Below are positions 1 through 8,728 of a DNA stretch of 55,809 nt, piece after piece. Position numbers and translations under genes: made by a program. The stretch is from Candidatus Omnitrophota bacterium. GTDB taxonomy: Bacteria > Omnitrophota > Gorgyraeia > Gygaellales > Profunditerraquicolaceae. The stretch covers positions 1 through 55,809 of the forward strand of contig JAGOOP010000009.1 of assembly GCA_017992455.1 (NCBI GenBank). Reading direction: 5' to 3'. Each line of letters starts with the position of its first letter. The stretch's first letter is position 1. The notes under the pieces were generated by a model. That model was not told the origin of the DNA. It worked only from the letters and a program-made list of their open reading frames with translations, and did no database searches.

Positions 1-110
1 TCGACCAGATACGCCGCGGCCTTGAACGCCACCTCTCCCATGCCGGGCCAGGCGACGATAAACAGCGGGCTCTTGAGCTTCGGATTCCTGGTAAATTTTA
101 TTCTTTCCAT
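1..110 (-). CDS. PAC2-family protein, N-terminal fragment
   Basis: Only the first 36 codons are inside the window; the rest lies to the left. The peptide begins MERIKFTRNPKLKSP and continues into a hydrophobic strand ending in WPGMGEVAFKAAAYLV. This resembles the start of PAC2 (proteasome-assembly-chaperone-like) proteins, where a strand is followed by a G-hG-N/E-V turn. An AAAGGA ribosome binding site lies just before the ATG, and a good promoter lies upstream. The function of bacterial PAC2 proteins is not established. With so short a fragment the family call is tentative. Confidence 0.5.
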   Translation of the reverse strand, partial: MERIKFTRNPKLKSPLFIVAWPGMGEVAFKAAAYLV

Positions 111-130
111 ATTTCCTTTCGCGTTACGCT

Positions 131-159
131 ATTATATAGCAAATACGCGCTTTGGTTAA
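131..159 (-). promoter_or_regulatory. sigma70-type promoter for the PAC2-family gene
   Basis: On the minus strand the -35 TTAACC (154-159) and the -10 TATAAT (131-136) are separated by exactly 17 bp. The -35 overlaps the stop codon of the upstream M20 peptidase gene, so the PAC2 gene can be transcribed independently. Confidence 0.55.
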
Positions 160-1304
160 CAAAATTTATAGCGGGCCAGGAACCGCTCAAGCACGGCCGC
201 GCCTTTGCATAATCTGCTGATCCGGGCATATTCGTCCGCCATGTGCGCCGTGCCGAGGCAGCCGAAACCTGTCGCTATTGCCGGAATGCCCTGATCCTGG
301 AAAAAAGTGATCACGGTCGCGCCCTCTGATCCCGATATCCGCGGCCGCGCGCCGGCATCAGCCATCGCCTTCGCAAGCCCTGCGGCAAGAGGATGGGTCT
401 GCGGGATACAATACGGTTTTTGCAGATCGTCGATCCGGACCGTATATCTGCGGCAATGGCGCTCGGCGGCTGTTCTCAACGCGGCGATGATGCGGCGGGG
501 GTCCATGCCGGGCAGAAATCTGAAATCGAGCTCGACCGCACAGGAGCCGGCAACAACGTTCACTTTGTCCCCGCCGGAAATGGTCCCGATGTTCATTGTC
601 GGCGGCCGCAGGTATTTGTTCCTGCCGGAGGAACGGGACAATCTTTCCATATAAACCTTCATGTCGCTCAGCACCGCCAGCGTCTGATCTATCGCGTTGA
701 TCCCGCGCCATGGATACGCGCCGTGCGCTTTTTTGCCTTCTATCGTAACCGTAACATGCATCAACCCTTTCTGGGTGATGATGATCTCGAAATCATCCGC
801 GTCGAGCACCAGGGCCGCGTCGACGCGCAGCATGCCCGACCGGATCAGCGGCTTAAGCCCGCATCCGGACCCGCTTTCTTCATCGGCAGTCGCCGCAAAT
901 ACCAGGTCATAATCGAGCGCCGCTCGTTCTTCGCGCAGGCTGTGCACCGTCTCAAGCGCCACGGCGAGGTTGCCCTTACAATCGGTCGCACCGAGCCCGT
1001 ATATCCGGTCGCCGCACACCTGGCCCGAGAACGGATCGCGGCGCCACCCCGGCCCTGCGGGAACGGTGTCAAGGTGCGGCGTGATCAGCAGCGAACGCCG
1101 GTTGTCGGCCGGGGCCCTGCCCGCGATGCGGGCAATGACATTCGGCCTGCCCGGGGCGAACGAGCGCAGGCGGGAAGCAATACCGATGCGCCGCAGATAG
1201 CCGTGCACCCAGCGGGCGATCTCCTGTTCGGTCCCGGACGGATTCTGGGAATCGATCTTGATCAATGCCTGGAGGGTTCTGATCAGCCGGTCTTTTTTTA
1301 TCAT
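156..1304 (-). CDS. M20-family metallopeptidase (ArgE/DapE-like)
   Basis: A 382-aa di-zinc amidohydrolase of the M20 family. The metal and catalytic motifs occur in the usual order: HLDTVPAG (first metal His and catalytic Asp), GATDCKGNLA (bridging Asp), ADEESGSG (Glu pair with the general base), LDADD (further metal Asp) and a C-terminal TAHMADE (last metal His). The lid-type dimerisation domain lies between them, with the usual GKKAHGAYP segment. Such enzymes remove acyl groups from amino acids or cleave short peptides; the substrate cannot be fixed here. The gene starts 18 bp after the secretin stop and is probably cotranscribed with it. No arg or dap genes are nearby, so a specific biosynthetic role is not supported. 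Confidence 0.88.
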   Translation of the reverse strand: MIKKDRLIRTLQALIKIDSQNPSGTEQEIARWVHGYLRRIGIASRLRSFAPGRPNVIARIAGRAPADNRRSLLITPHLDTVPAGPGWRRDPFSGQVCGDRIYGLGATDCKGNLAVALETVHSLREERAALDYDLVFAATADEESGSGCGLKPLIRSGMLRVDAALVLDADDFEIIITQKGLMHVTVTIEGKKAHGAYPWRGINAIDQTLAVLSDMKVYMERLSRSSGRNKYLRPPTMNIGTISGGDKVNVVAGSCAVELDFRFLPGMDPRRIIAALRTAAERHCRRYTVRIDDLQKPYCIPQTHPLAAGLAKAMADAGARPRISGSEGATVITFFQDQGIPAIATGFGCLGTAHMADEYARISRLCKGAAVLERFLARYKFC

Positions 1305-1322
1305 GCTCGTATCGCGGAGGAT

Positions 1323-2945
1323 TCAGGATTCGTATCGGATCGAGGCAGTGAACGTCACATTCGTCTTGTTGAGTTCCGCGGGGAAAGGAGGCAGCGGGGA
1401 AAGATTTTCGATCGAGTGTATCGCGTTTTCATCGAGGAATGAATTGCCGGAACCGGTGACGACCGTCGCGCCGGTGATCATGCCGTCGGCAAAAACCGTG
1501 AATTCCACGACCACTTCCTTGGATTCTCCCGGGCGCGGCGCCCTGATGAAATCGGGGAACTTCTTATTCGACTCGACGAGCCTGCCGATCTCGTAATAAT
1601 ATCTCTGCACCGGGTCCTGCGGCGGCGGGGCGTCCGGTTTCTGCTTGTCCCCGTCGAGCGAAACCGCTATCTTCTGCAGCCGGTCGAACGCGGTATCCTG
1701 CAGGATATGCGGGGTGATAAGAATGATCACCTCTTTGCTTTCGACGACCGAAACCTTATGCTGGAAGAGCGCAGGGCCGATGAGGGGGATCCCGCCCAGA
1801 ACCGGCCACTTGTTCGTTGATTCCCGTTTCTGGTCCTGGATCAACCCGCCGATGGCAATAGTCTGGCCCGCATCGACCCGCAGTGTCGTTAACGCGGTCC
1901 GTTTGGTGACAATGGGCAATCCCGTCGAACCCTGGCCGGTAACCTCGCTGACCTCGGGCGCTATGCGTACGGTAATCTGTTCCTTTTCATCAAGGAACGG
2001 CGTGATCTTGAGGATCACGCCCGCATTGATCGATTGCAGTGTGCTATACCGGTTCCCGGGAGCCCCTGCTTCGATAGCAGCGTATTCTTCGGTCCCGACG
2101 GATATCTCAGCCTGCCTGCCTTCAAGGGTCGCAACCCGAGGATTCGCCTTGACCCTTGCTTTGCCCGTTGCCACCATCGCGTTGATGCGCGCGATGGCGT
2201 CGGCGCTCAATAAGCCTGAAATAGTCGTACGGCTGGATGGAGAACTGCCTTTCCTCCCGGAATAGCTGACCTCCCTGATTGCCGCGTTCACATGAAGCCC
2301 CGCCTCCGTCATCGGCCCCCAGTTGATGCCGAGCGCTTTGCTGTCCTCCTGGGATATCTCGATGATCAATGCCTCGATCATGACCTGCCGGGGCGCCCGG
2401 TCGAATTTTACCAGATCCTCTTTGATGCGCGCGGCCATATCGGGCGACGCGGTGATCGTGACCATATTGACATCTTTATTGATCTTGATGTACGGGGAAT
2501 ATGCCGCGGGCATCAGGCTATGTAATTCCTCGGCTTTCAAATAATTCGGCTGGAAGAAATCCGTGACCGATAAACGGTTGAAGGAAGGAGCGCCGGGCTG
2601 GCATGATCCGACCAAATAATATCCTTCGGGCATCAGACGGAACGAATAGTTCCCGGCAGACAGTATAAATCGCAAAACCTCATCGACCGGCGCATTCTGA
2701 AAATTGCCGGACACCATGCCTTCGACGGTCGGGTCAGCGATGATCCTGACCCCGGTCTCGGAAGAAAGGTGCTGAAGAACGATACGGATGTCGACGTTTT
2801 CAAACTGGTTGGTATAGGTCCGGGCGCGTTCCTGCTTCTCTTCGTCATCAAGAAGAAAAAAGTCAAGATTATCGATTCCCGCGGCACGCACGGACCACGG
2901 CCACATGCATGCGATACAAAAAATCGAACAAAAAACAAACCTCAT
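1323..2945 (-). CDS. Secretin with a TonB-like C-terminal domain
   Basis: Outer-membrane secretin, 540 aa from the chosen ATG at 2945. That start has AAGGGG six bases upstream, and an in-frame ATG at 2966 would lie almost at the predicted transcription start. A signal peptide occupies about residues 1-22. An STN/N0-type domain follows (about 45-110), then an N-domain and the secretin core (about 190-400) with KANPRVATLEGRQAEISVG, the VPVLGGIP-like motif WPVLGGIPLIG and the closing VIILITPHIL. The last 90 residues match a TonB C-terminal domain: EFTVFADGMI, a GSGNSFLDENA segment, then PLPPFP. Secretin-TonB fusions are unusual. No pilus or type II secretion genes flank it, so the system it serves is unknown. 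Confidence 0.88.
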   Translation of the reverse strand: MRFVFCSIFCIACMWPWSVRAAGIDNLDFFLLDDEEKQERARTYTNQFENVDIRIVLQHLSSETGVRIIADPTVEGMVSGNFQNAPVDEVLRFILSAGNYSFRLMPEGYYLVGSCQPGAPSFNRLSVTDFFQPNYLKAEELHSLMPAAYSPYIKINKDVNMVTITASPDMAARIKEDLVKFDRAPRQVMIEALIIEISQEDSKALGINWGPMTEAGLHVNAAIREVSYSGRKGSSPSSRTTISGLLSADAIARINAMVATGKARVKANPRVATLEGRQAEISVGTEEYAAIEAGAPGNRYSTLQSINAGVILKITPFLDEKEQITVRIAPEVSEVTGQGSTGLPIVTKRTALTTLRVDAGQTIAIGGLIQDQKRESTNKWPVLGGIPLIGPALFQHKVSVVESKEVIILITPHILQDTAFDRLQKIAVSLDGDKQKPDAPPPQDPVQRYYYEIGRLVESNKKFPDFIRAPRPGESKEVVVEFTVFADGMITGATVVTGSGNSFLDENAIHSIENLSPLPPFPAELNKTNVTFTASIRYES

Positions 2946-2974
2946 AAAATGCCCCTTAAGTATCATTGGCTGTT

Positions 2975-3003
2975 ATTCTTACACAAATCGTTTTGTTTGT
3001 CAA
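2975..3003 (-). promoter_or_regulatory. sigma70-type promoter for the secretin gene
   Basis: On the minus strand the -35 is a perfect TTGACA (2998-3003). It is followed 16-17 bp later by TAAGAAT (2975-2981) as the -10. It gives a transcript starting near 2968, which decides in favour of the ATG at 2945. Confidence 0.65.
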
Positions 3004-3016
3004 TAGATTAGGATTG

Positions 3017-3244
3017 TTATCCGCGGCAATGCGAACAGTCTCCGCCGGAACAGCCGCTGCATCCTGCCGTCGACGATGCAGTCGTTGCGCCGCTGCCGTC
3101 CCTGGAAGTGAACGCGAACGAGGATATCAACCGCGCAAGGTCCGCGCTTTTACACGCCGGGCACGCCATTGGCGCCGCGCTTGAGCGCACCAGAAGCTCG
3201 AACCTCGCTTTGCACTGCTTGCATTCAAATTCGTAAATGGGCAT
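3017..3244 (-). CDS. FmdB-family zinc-ribbon protein
   Basis: A 75-aa protein opening with MPIYEFECKQC and a second pair CPACKS. This is the classic FmdB/CxxC-CxxC zinc ribbon seen in many bacterial proteins of unclear regulatory role. The tail is rich in Gly, Ser and Cys (CSGCSGGDCSHCRG), giving a second Cys cluster that is common in longer members. A strong GGAG site sits five bases before the ATG. It lies 21 bp after the M1 peptidase gene and 71 bp before the secretin start. Function is not known beyond metal binding. Confidence 0.8.
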   Translation of the reverse strand: MPIYEFECKQCKARFELLVRSSAAPMACPACKSADLARLISSFAFTSRDGSGATTASSTAGCSGCSGGDCSHCRG

Positions 3245-3265
3245 TGTGTCTCCGCGCTGTGCTTG

Positions 3266-6097
3266 TCAAAACGACTGGTTTATGCCGAGCCAGAAATGCG
3301 TATCCTGTTTCGGGTCATTGATCGGATGGGCCGCATCGAGCCTTACCACGACGCGTTCCAGAATGCCGCCGACCTGAAAATGGAACCGCAATCCCAGGCC
3401 GGCATCTTTTTTAAAGCTTTTGCCGCGAAACGACGCATACCATGACTTGCCGGCATCAAAAAACCCGACTCCCTGTATCGCGTTGAGGCAGAGAATATTA
3501 TCAAGCAGATATATCCTCAGGTCGCGCGCGAGAGGCAACCGGTATTCGGCGCCGGCAAGCACGCACCGGCTTCCCCGGACGGCTTTGCGGTCGTAGCCGC
3601 GCAGGCTGTCCGCGCCGCCGAGCTCGAACAGCGCTTTATCCGAATGTTCCCCCCATCCGGCCTTGATCCTTCCGGCAAGCTTATGCTGATGGCGGGCTGA
3701 CACAAGCAGGTACCGCTGCAGTTCCATGCTCGCGCGCCAGAACGCCTGATCCCCGCCGAGCATATGGCCGGCGAATTCCTGCGTCGGGATAACGCGCCAG
3801 CCGTAACTCGGGTCTGCGTACGGCCCGTACCGGCCGAAGGATCCCGTGAGGCCGACGATCGCTTCATTTTTCCTGCGGTAAAGAAGGTTGCGCATATCCT
3901 CGCGGCCGTTCATTCCACCGGCCGAATCGAGCCGCTGGTCCCGGATCAGATACAGCGTTGCGTGGTCATTGACATCGAACATGCCGTAATGAGCCGGCCA
4001 CAATTCCCGCCGCCAGTATAGCTTGCCGCCCGACACGTCGTACTTCTCTTTGCTCGAATCATAATCGAACACCTCGAATCCGACCGCGTTCTGTCTGCCG
4101 AAGACATTGTTGACCTGATACCCGAGGCGCGAATCGAACGCTTTGCCGTTAAAATCATACACGGAACTCAGCCGCATAATGGACTCATAAGGTTTCTGGA
4201 CCGACGACGCGACGCCGAGCGACGAGCCGCCCACCGCAGGGCCGGCGGCTGCGTTATAGGAATCCCGCGGATAGAAAAAAGGCATTTCATACGCAAAAAA
4301 ATAGAGCGGTGCCGGGCGCAGCGTCGCGCGGCGGGGCCAGTGATTGTTCGTCCTATCAAGGTCGAGCGGGATATTGTTCTGCGGATCGACGGAAACGCGG
4401 GCGATCTTCTTTCCGGGATCCGTGGCGATACTGCGGCGCGCGCTTTCGCCGTCCCACGCATCCCTCTGGACGCTGCCGTCTTTATATTCCACGACCGTCT
4501 CGACCGGCATGCGCAAAGCGCCGCGGTTCTCGATCTGCACCGATCCCGGGCGGATGCTGCGCACTGCGAAATCGCACTGTTTCCCCGTCTTGAACCATTG
4601 GTCGAAGAATGCGCCGAGGTCCCTGCCCGCCGCTTCATTGAAAATACGGCGCAGGTCTTCGAGGCTGAAGTTCTTGAAAGCGAACTCTTCGGTATACCGG
4701 GCAACGGCTCTGTCGAAGACATCCCTGCCGACGGCCGCTTCAAGCATGATCAAGATCGCCGTGCCTTTGCCATAGGCGATGGAAAAGATCGACGACGGCT
4801 CCTTGAAACTCGCCAGGGCTCCGGTCACGGGCCGGTCAAAACCGGCTTTTGCCAGATACGTATAGCGGGACAGCGTCGTATCGCGGAATGTAAAATTGGG
4901 GATGAACCATCGGAGAGGCTTCGGCAAGACCATAACCTCGGCGTTATTGCCGTAACGGTCCTCAAGATACCGCAGTATCCAGTATGAATTCATGCCTTCG
5001 TCAAGGAACATCTCGTTGTATTCATCCGAACCGACGATATTATAGAACCACTGGTGGCCCGTTTCATGGGACACCAGAAAATCGAAATATCTTGCCAGGA
5101 GGCCCGGCAGCCGGTACAGCCGCGTATCGATAAACACCAGCCCCGACGATTGGTCCCCGCCGAACCCCAGGTATGACGGCACGATCGAGAACTGCCGGTA
5201 CGGATAGCGCCCGAAACGCGCGCCGTAAAAACGCATGAGCGCCGCGGCGTTCCCGGCTGCTTTGAGCGCGGCGGCCCGGTTGCCGTGGACATAATACGCC
5301 TTGATCGTGTACCCATCCTGTTCGACATCCACCGATCTGAAATCCGGAGAAATCCCGACGCCCAGGTCGCGCATCGGCAGGTCCTGGCGAAACGTCACTG
5401 TCTTGGTCCCATCCGCGTGCAAATCAGGCACGCCCTGGACACAGCCGCTTGCCACCTCATACTCCTGAGGCACGGTCATAGCGAGCGTATAATAGGCGGC
5501 ATCACTGAAGAACGGCTGATGGTAGATATAGAACGGATAGGTATGCCAGCCCGCTTCGTCCAGAACGCACAATATCGGATACCACCGGGTCAACGAGATG
5601 ATGTTTTGATGCCAGCCGAATCTTCCGTACGAATGAGGTATGTTGACGGAAAATGTCATTTCGACCGTCACGGATCCTCCGGGCGCAAGCGGCCTGCCGA
5701 GGGCGACATTCAGGATCGTTCCGTCATCGCCCTCTATTATATAGGAAAGGTCCGCGCCGTCGCTGCGCACCAGAGAAACCGCAAGGTCCCCTGACTGAAA
5801 CCCTTCGGGGTATGGATCGACCTTAAAGTATCCGGCATACCGGTTCATATTCCGCACTTCCGCCCGGGTATAACGGCGGTGCGGATAGATATGAAAATAC
5901 AGATTTCCCACCGCGGCTTTGGAATTGTTGGTGAACGTGACGGTCTGCGTTGCGGAAAGCGAATGGCGCGCGGGATCGAGCACGGCTTTGATATCATACC
6001 GCGGCGGCTCGGCGGCAAAGCCTGATGGCGGACGGCCGAATAACCCTGCGATACAGACGACGGCCGAGACGATATATGCGGCTTTTCTATTTCTCAT
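3266..6097 (-). CDS. M1-family metallopeptidase fused to an Omp85-like outer-membrane barrel
   Basis: A 943-aa exported protein with a signal peptide (about 1-29, ending SGFAA). Residues 30-590 are an M1 aminopeptidase-like module. It has an N-terminal beta domain and the gluzincin signature HETGHQWF (His344, Glu345, His348), with the third ligand Glu367 in FLDEG at the family spacing HExxH-x18-E. The usual GAMEN exopeptidase motif is replaced by GGDQSSG, so it may not act as a normal aminopeptidase. Residues about 600-943 look like a BamA/TamA/surface-antigen beta barrel: alternating hydrophobic strands, GGADSLRGYDRKAVRGS near residue 825 and a C-terminal FWLGINQSF. The likely picture is a periplasmic or surface peptidase anchored in the outer membrane. 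It overlaps the preceding gene by 11 bp. Confidence 0.82.
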   Translation of the reverse strand: MRNRKAAYIVSAVVCIAGLFGRPPSGFAAEPPRYDIKAVLDPARHSLSATQTVTFTNNSKAAVGNLYFHIYPHRRYTRAEVRNMNRYAGYFKVDPYPEGFQSGDLAVSLVRSDGADLSYIIEGDDGTILNVALGRPLAPGGSVTVEMTFSVNIPHSYGRFGWHQNIISLTRWYPILCVLDEAGWHTYPFYIYHQPFFSDAAYYTLAMTVPQEYEVASGCVQGVPDLHADGTKTVTFRQDLPMRDLGVGISPDFRSVDVEQDGYTIKAYYVHGNRAAALKAAGNAAALMRFYGARFGRYPYRQFSIVPSYLGFGGDQSSGLVFIDTRLYRLPGLLARYFDFLVSHETGHQWFYNIVGSDEYNEMFLDEGMNSYWILRYLEDRYGNNAEVMVLPKPLRWFIPNFTFRDTTLSRYTYLAKAGFDRPVTGALASFKEPSSIFSIAYGKGTAILIMLEAAVGRDVFDRAVARYTEEFAFKNFSLEDLRRIFNEAAGRDLGAFFDQWFKTGKQCDFAVRSIRPGSVQIENRGALRMPVETVVEYKDGSVQRDAWDGESARRSIATDPGKKIARVSVDPQNNIPLDLDRTNNHWPRRATLRPAPLYFFAYEMPFFYPRDSYNAAAGPAVGGSSLGVASSVQKPYESIMRLSSVYDFNGKAFDSRLGYQVNNVFGRQNAVGFEVFDYDSSKEKYDVSGGKLYWRRELWPAHYGMFDVNDHATLYLIRDQRLDSAGGMNGREDMRNLLYRRKNEAIVGLTGSFGRYGPYADPSYGWRVIPTQEFAGHMLGGDQAFWRASMELQRYLLVSARHQHKLAGRIKAGWGEHSDKALFELGGADSLRGYDRKAVRGSRCVLAGAEYRLPLARDLRIYLLDNILCLNAIQGVGFFDAGKSWYASFRGKSFKKDAGLGLRFHFQVGGILERVVVRLDAAHPINDPKQDTHFWLGINQSF

Positions 6098-6731
6098 TTT
6101 TCAGCGGACAGGTCTTGCACCGCGGGTTATTCTTCAGGCAGTATTCCTTGGCCAGACGGACGATCAAAGCGTGGAATTCATTGAACATGGCTGCATCGGC
6201 CGCAAGCCTTTCCATGCAATACCTTTGAACGGTATCGTACGCGGCATCGGGCGCGAGCAGCAGGTGGCGCGAAAAAACCCTCCTGGTATACGCATCGACG
6301 ACAAAAACGGGCTTATCGAACGCATACAGCAGGATCGAATCCGCCGTTTCGGGGCCGACGCCATTGATGGCTAACAATTCCTGCCGCAAAGCCGTAAGCG
6401 GGCGCTTTTTCATCCGCGCAGAGTTGTTGCCATATTTCCCGTTCAGCACTTCGAGAAAACTTTTCAGCCGTTTTGTCTTTAACCGGTAATATCCCGACGG
6501 CCTGATCAAACGGGCGATCGTCCTGCTGTCCAGCCGGTACAGCCGGTCGGGCGACAGGACGCCTGCCTGCTTGAGGTTCGCTATCGCACGGGAAACATTC
6601 GACCAGTTCGTGTTCTGCGTCAGGATCGCGCCGACGATAACCTCGAATGCCGAATCGCCGGGCCACCAGCGCTGGGGTCCGAAATGTTTCAAAAGTACTT
6701 TGTATATCCGCTGTAACTGCCGCCCGCTCAC
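6087..6731 (-). CDS. Endonuclease III-superfamily DNA glycosylase, MagIII-like
   Basis: A 214-aa HhH-GPD glycosylase, GTG start, overlapping the PilZ gene by 4 bp (GTGA). The hairpin is INGVGPETADSIL, followed by the catalytic Asp in VVDAYTRR. At the position of the Nth lyase Lys (GVGRKTAN in E. coli) there is Glu. This agrees with monofunctional 3-methyladenine glycosylases such as Helicobacter MagIII rather than the bifunctional Nth. The C-terminus keeps three Cys of the 4Fe-4S loop (C-x6-C-x2-C), but the protein ends where the fourth would be. It probably excises damaged bases; substrate unproven. A true Nth is encoded at 27.3 kb. Confidence 0.8.
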   Translation of the reverse strand: MSGRQLQRIYKVLLKHFGPQRWWPGDSAFEVIVGAILTQNTNWSNVSRAIANLKQAGVLSPDRLYRLDSRTIARLIRPSGYYRLKTKRLKSFLEVLNGKYGNNSARMKKRPLTALRQELLAINGVGPETADSILLYAFDKPVFVVDAYTRRVFSRHLLLAPDAAYDTVQRYCMERLAADAAMFNEFHALIVRLAKEYCLKNNPRCKTCPLKNEK

Positions 6732-8728
6732 CGTGTTCCCTCTGAACCGAGCGGGTTATAATTGTAATACGCGAATATCGTGTATGCGGTGCCTGCCACC
6801 GATCCGGTTGTTTTGCCGCCGGGAGTTACCCATCCGTGGCCGGTATCGACCGCTTCTGCGCTTGCATAGGGCAGGCATCCTTCGCCCTGGCCTGTCGGCG
6901 ACGGGCTTGAGATGATCATGGTGCAGAGCGACGCCAGGTATTCGTCAGCGGTCTTTTCATACGCCTGGGCCTTGGTCACGACGCCCCGGGTGCGGTAATG
7001 ATCGGCCATGATGCGGTACGAAATGATCATCTGGGCGGTCCATTCCGTCGATACGACGCCCCCGCGCGCCAGATGCCTCGCAGGCGCAAAATCAAACCCT
7101 TTGACCGTGATCTGCTTGCCGTCAACGGCTTTATATTCGACCTCCACGGCGCAGTTATCGTGCGCGAACTCCAGGATCTTGTCCGGATTCATCCCGAGAT
7201 CCGTCAAAACCTCCGGGCCCAAAGCCGCAATGGACCAGGCATACGTATCGGTGGCGATCGTCGAATCGCCTTTGCCCCGCCTGACCGGCACTTCCGGCTT
7301 GTCATAACTGTGCGCCGCAAGCCACCCGAGCACCTTATCGCGGCTCAGGCGGTACTGCTCTTTCCGGGTCGCCGCGTACAGGAGATTAAGGAACGCGTAC
7401 GCGTCGAGATTATGCTCGGTGGAATACCAGGATGTTGCCGGGCCGCCGCGGATCCCGCCGTCGCTGTCCTGGGACTGGAGCTTGATGATACCCCGCGCGA
7501 TGTCTTCGGCAAGCGGCAGAAAACGGGTATCTGACGTTTTCTGCGCATACCGCACCGCGGCGATGCCGAGCCAGATATTGGGGCCGCTGTGGACGATATA
7601 TTCGACCGGGGAACCGTCATTGACATAGTAGCCGTTGACGAACAGCCCGTCGACCCGCCGGGCCCGCCGGCTGAAGAATTCAAGGATCTTCCGGGCGCGT
7701 TCAAAATCGGAAAAGTTGATATAGGTCTGGACGACGAGCGATTGATCGTATATGAACGCCATATCCTGGAGATTGCGGTCCCCTTCATATGACATGACGA
7801 GCCCCGTGCGCGGGTTTTGATGAACCGCCAGCCACCGGTACATCTTATCGAAATTCGCTTTTGCCAGGTCCGCTTTTTTCTGGTCAAGCCGCAAAAGCTC
7901 CTCGGTGACCGTGTACTCCTTCTCCTGTAAGGTGATCAACCGGTCCTGGAAACCGGCCTTGTCCCGCGTGAGCTGCGCGATCATATCATTGAGCTGTCTG
8001 ACACGGTCCGCGGCCTGCGCCAATTCTTCCCGCGCGCGTTCTTCAAGCACCGTCTTTTCCTTTTCGGCCTCCTGCGCCTTAAGCTCCTGCTCCCTGCGCT
8101 CTTCTTCCAGCGCCTCGATGCGGACCTGCAATGTCTGCAATGAACGCTGGGCATCTTCTTTATCCCGGCTGATATCCTTGATCTTCTGCTTCGCGCTCGT
8201 CGACTCGCGCAAGATCTCCACCAGCTGGGCGATAAGCGCCTTATTCCCTTCCATCAGTTTCATGTTGATATAAAAATCCGCCCCGAGCGCCAGAGCGAGA
8301 ATACCGATCGCGCCGACCGCAACGGGCAAAGCGGCTCTCTTCACCGCCGCATATCGGACCAGCCGCGTCCGATGCGCTGCATCGATCTGCACGTAGGACA
8401 ATCCGATGCCGAATTTTTCCTCCCGGCCTGTTTTCTCCTGCATCCACGCGACAACGGCCTGCGCGGCCACGCTCGGCCGGTCGAGCGGCATCTCGATCTT
8501 AAGCCCGATCCTCACCTGCTGCGTTTTCACCAGAAGCTGCTGGTCCGCCGACAATTCATGGACATGGAGCAGGATGCCCCCTTTGCCTATATTGGATGTG
8601 TACCCCTGAAGCCAGTCGGAAAGCGGAACCGCTCCGTCGAGAGAATACAGCCTGAATTGGACGGGGAATACGGAATCCAGCCTGATATACCTCCGTCGTT
8701 CCGAGTTCCGGTCAGGCGGACGAGCCAT
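6728..8728 (-). CDS. PilZ - transmembrane - coiled coil - (alpha/alpha)6 glycosidase-like protein
   Basis: A 666-aa fusion. Residues 1-125 form a PilZ domain with the c-di-GMP motif RxxxR (RRYIR) and NIGKGGI in place of D/NxSxxG. A single membrane helix follows (about 130-155, PVAVGAIGILALALG), then a charged coiled coil to about 290. Residues about 295-640 have the helical repeat look of six-hairpin glycosidases: MYRWLAVHQN, FIYDQSLV, GPNIWLG and EHNLDAYAFLN, with aromatic and acidic residues typical of substrate clefts. The start is the ATG in a TGATG overlap with the previous stop. The arrangement suggests that cytoplasmic c-di-GMP signalling is linked to a periplasmic polysaccharide-acting domain. 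The enzymatic activity is inferred, not shown. Confidence 0.75.
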   Translation of the reverse strand: MARPPDRNSERRRYIRLDSVFPVQFRLYSLDGAVPLSDWLQGYTSNIGKGGILLHVHELSADQQLLVKTQQVRIGLKIEMPLDRPSVAAQAVVAWMQEKTGREEKFGIGLSYVQIDAAHRTRLVRYAAVKRAALPVAVGAIGILALALGADFYINMKLMEGNKALIAQLVEILRESTSAKQKIKDISRDKEDAQRSLQTLQVRIEALEEERREQELKAQEAEKEKTVLEERAREELAQAADRVRQLNDMIAQLTRDKAGFQDRLITLQEKEYTVTEELLRLDQKKADLAKANFDKMYRWLAVHQNPRTGLVMSYEGDRNLQDMAFIYDQSLVVQTYINFSDFERARKILEFFSRRARRVDGLFVNGYYVNDGSPVEYIVHSGPNIWLGIAAVRYAQKTSDTRFLPLAEDIARGIIKLQSQDSDGGIRGGPATSWYSTEHNLDAYAFLNLLYAATRKEQYRLSRDKVLGWLAAHSYDKPEVPVRRGKGDSTIATDTYAWSIAALGPEVLTDLGMNPDKILEFAHDNCAVEVEYKAVDGKQITVKGFDFAPARHLARGGVVSTEWTAQMIISYRIMADHYRTRGVVTKAQAYEKTADEYLASLCTMIISSPSPTGQGEGCLPYASAEAVDTGHGWVTPGGKTTGSVAGTAYTIFAYYNYNPLGSEGTR

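Noticed and set aside
1323..2945. Assignment of the secretin to type II secretion (GspD) or type IV pili (PilQ)
   Set aside because: No other secretion or pilus gene is in the window and the TonB-like tail is atypical, so a system name is not supported.
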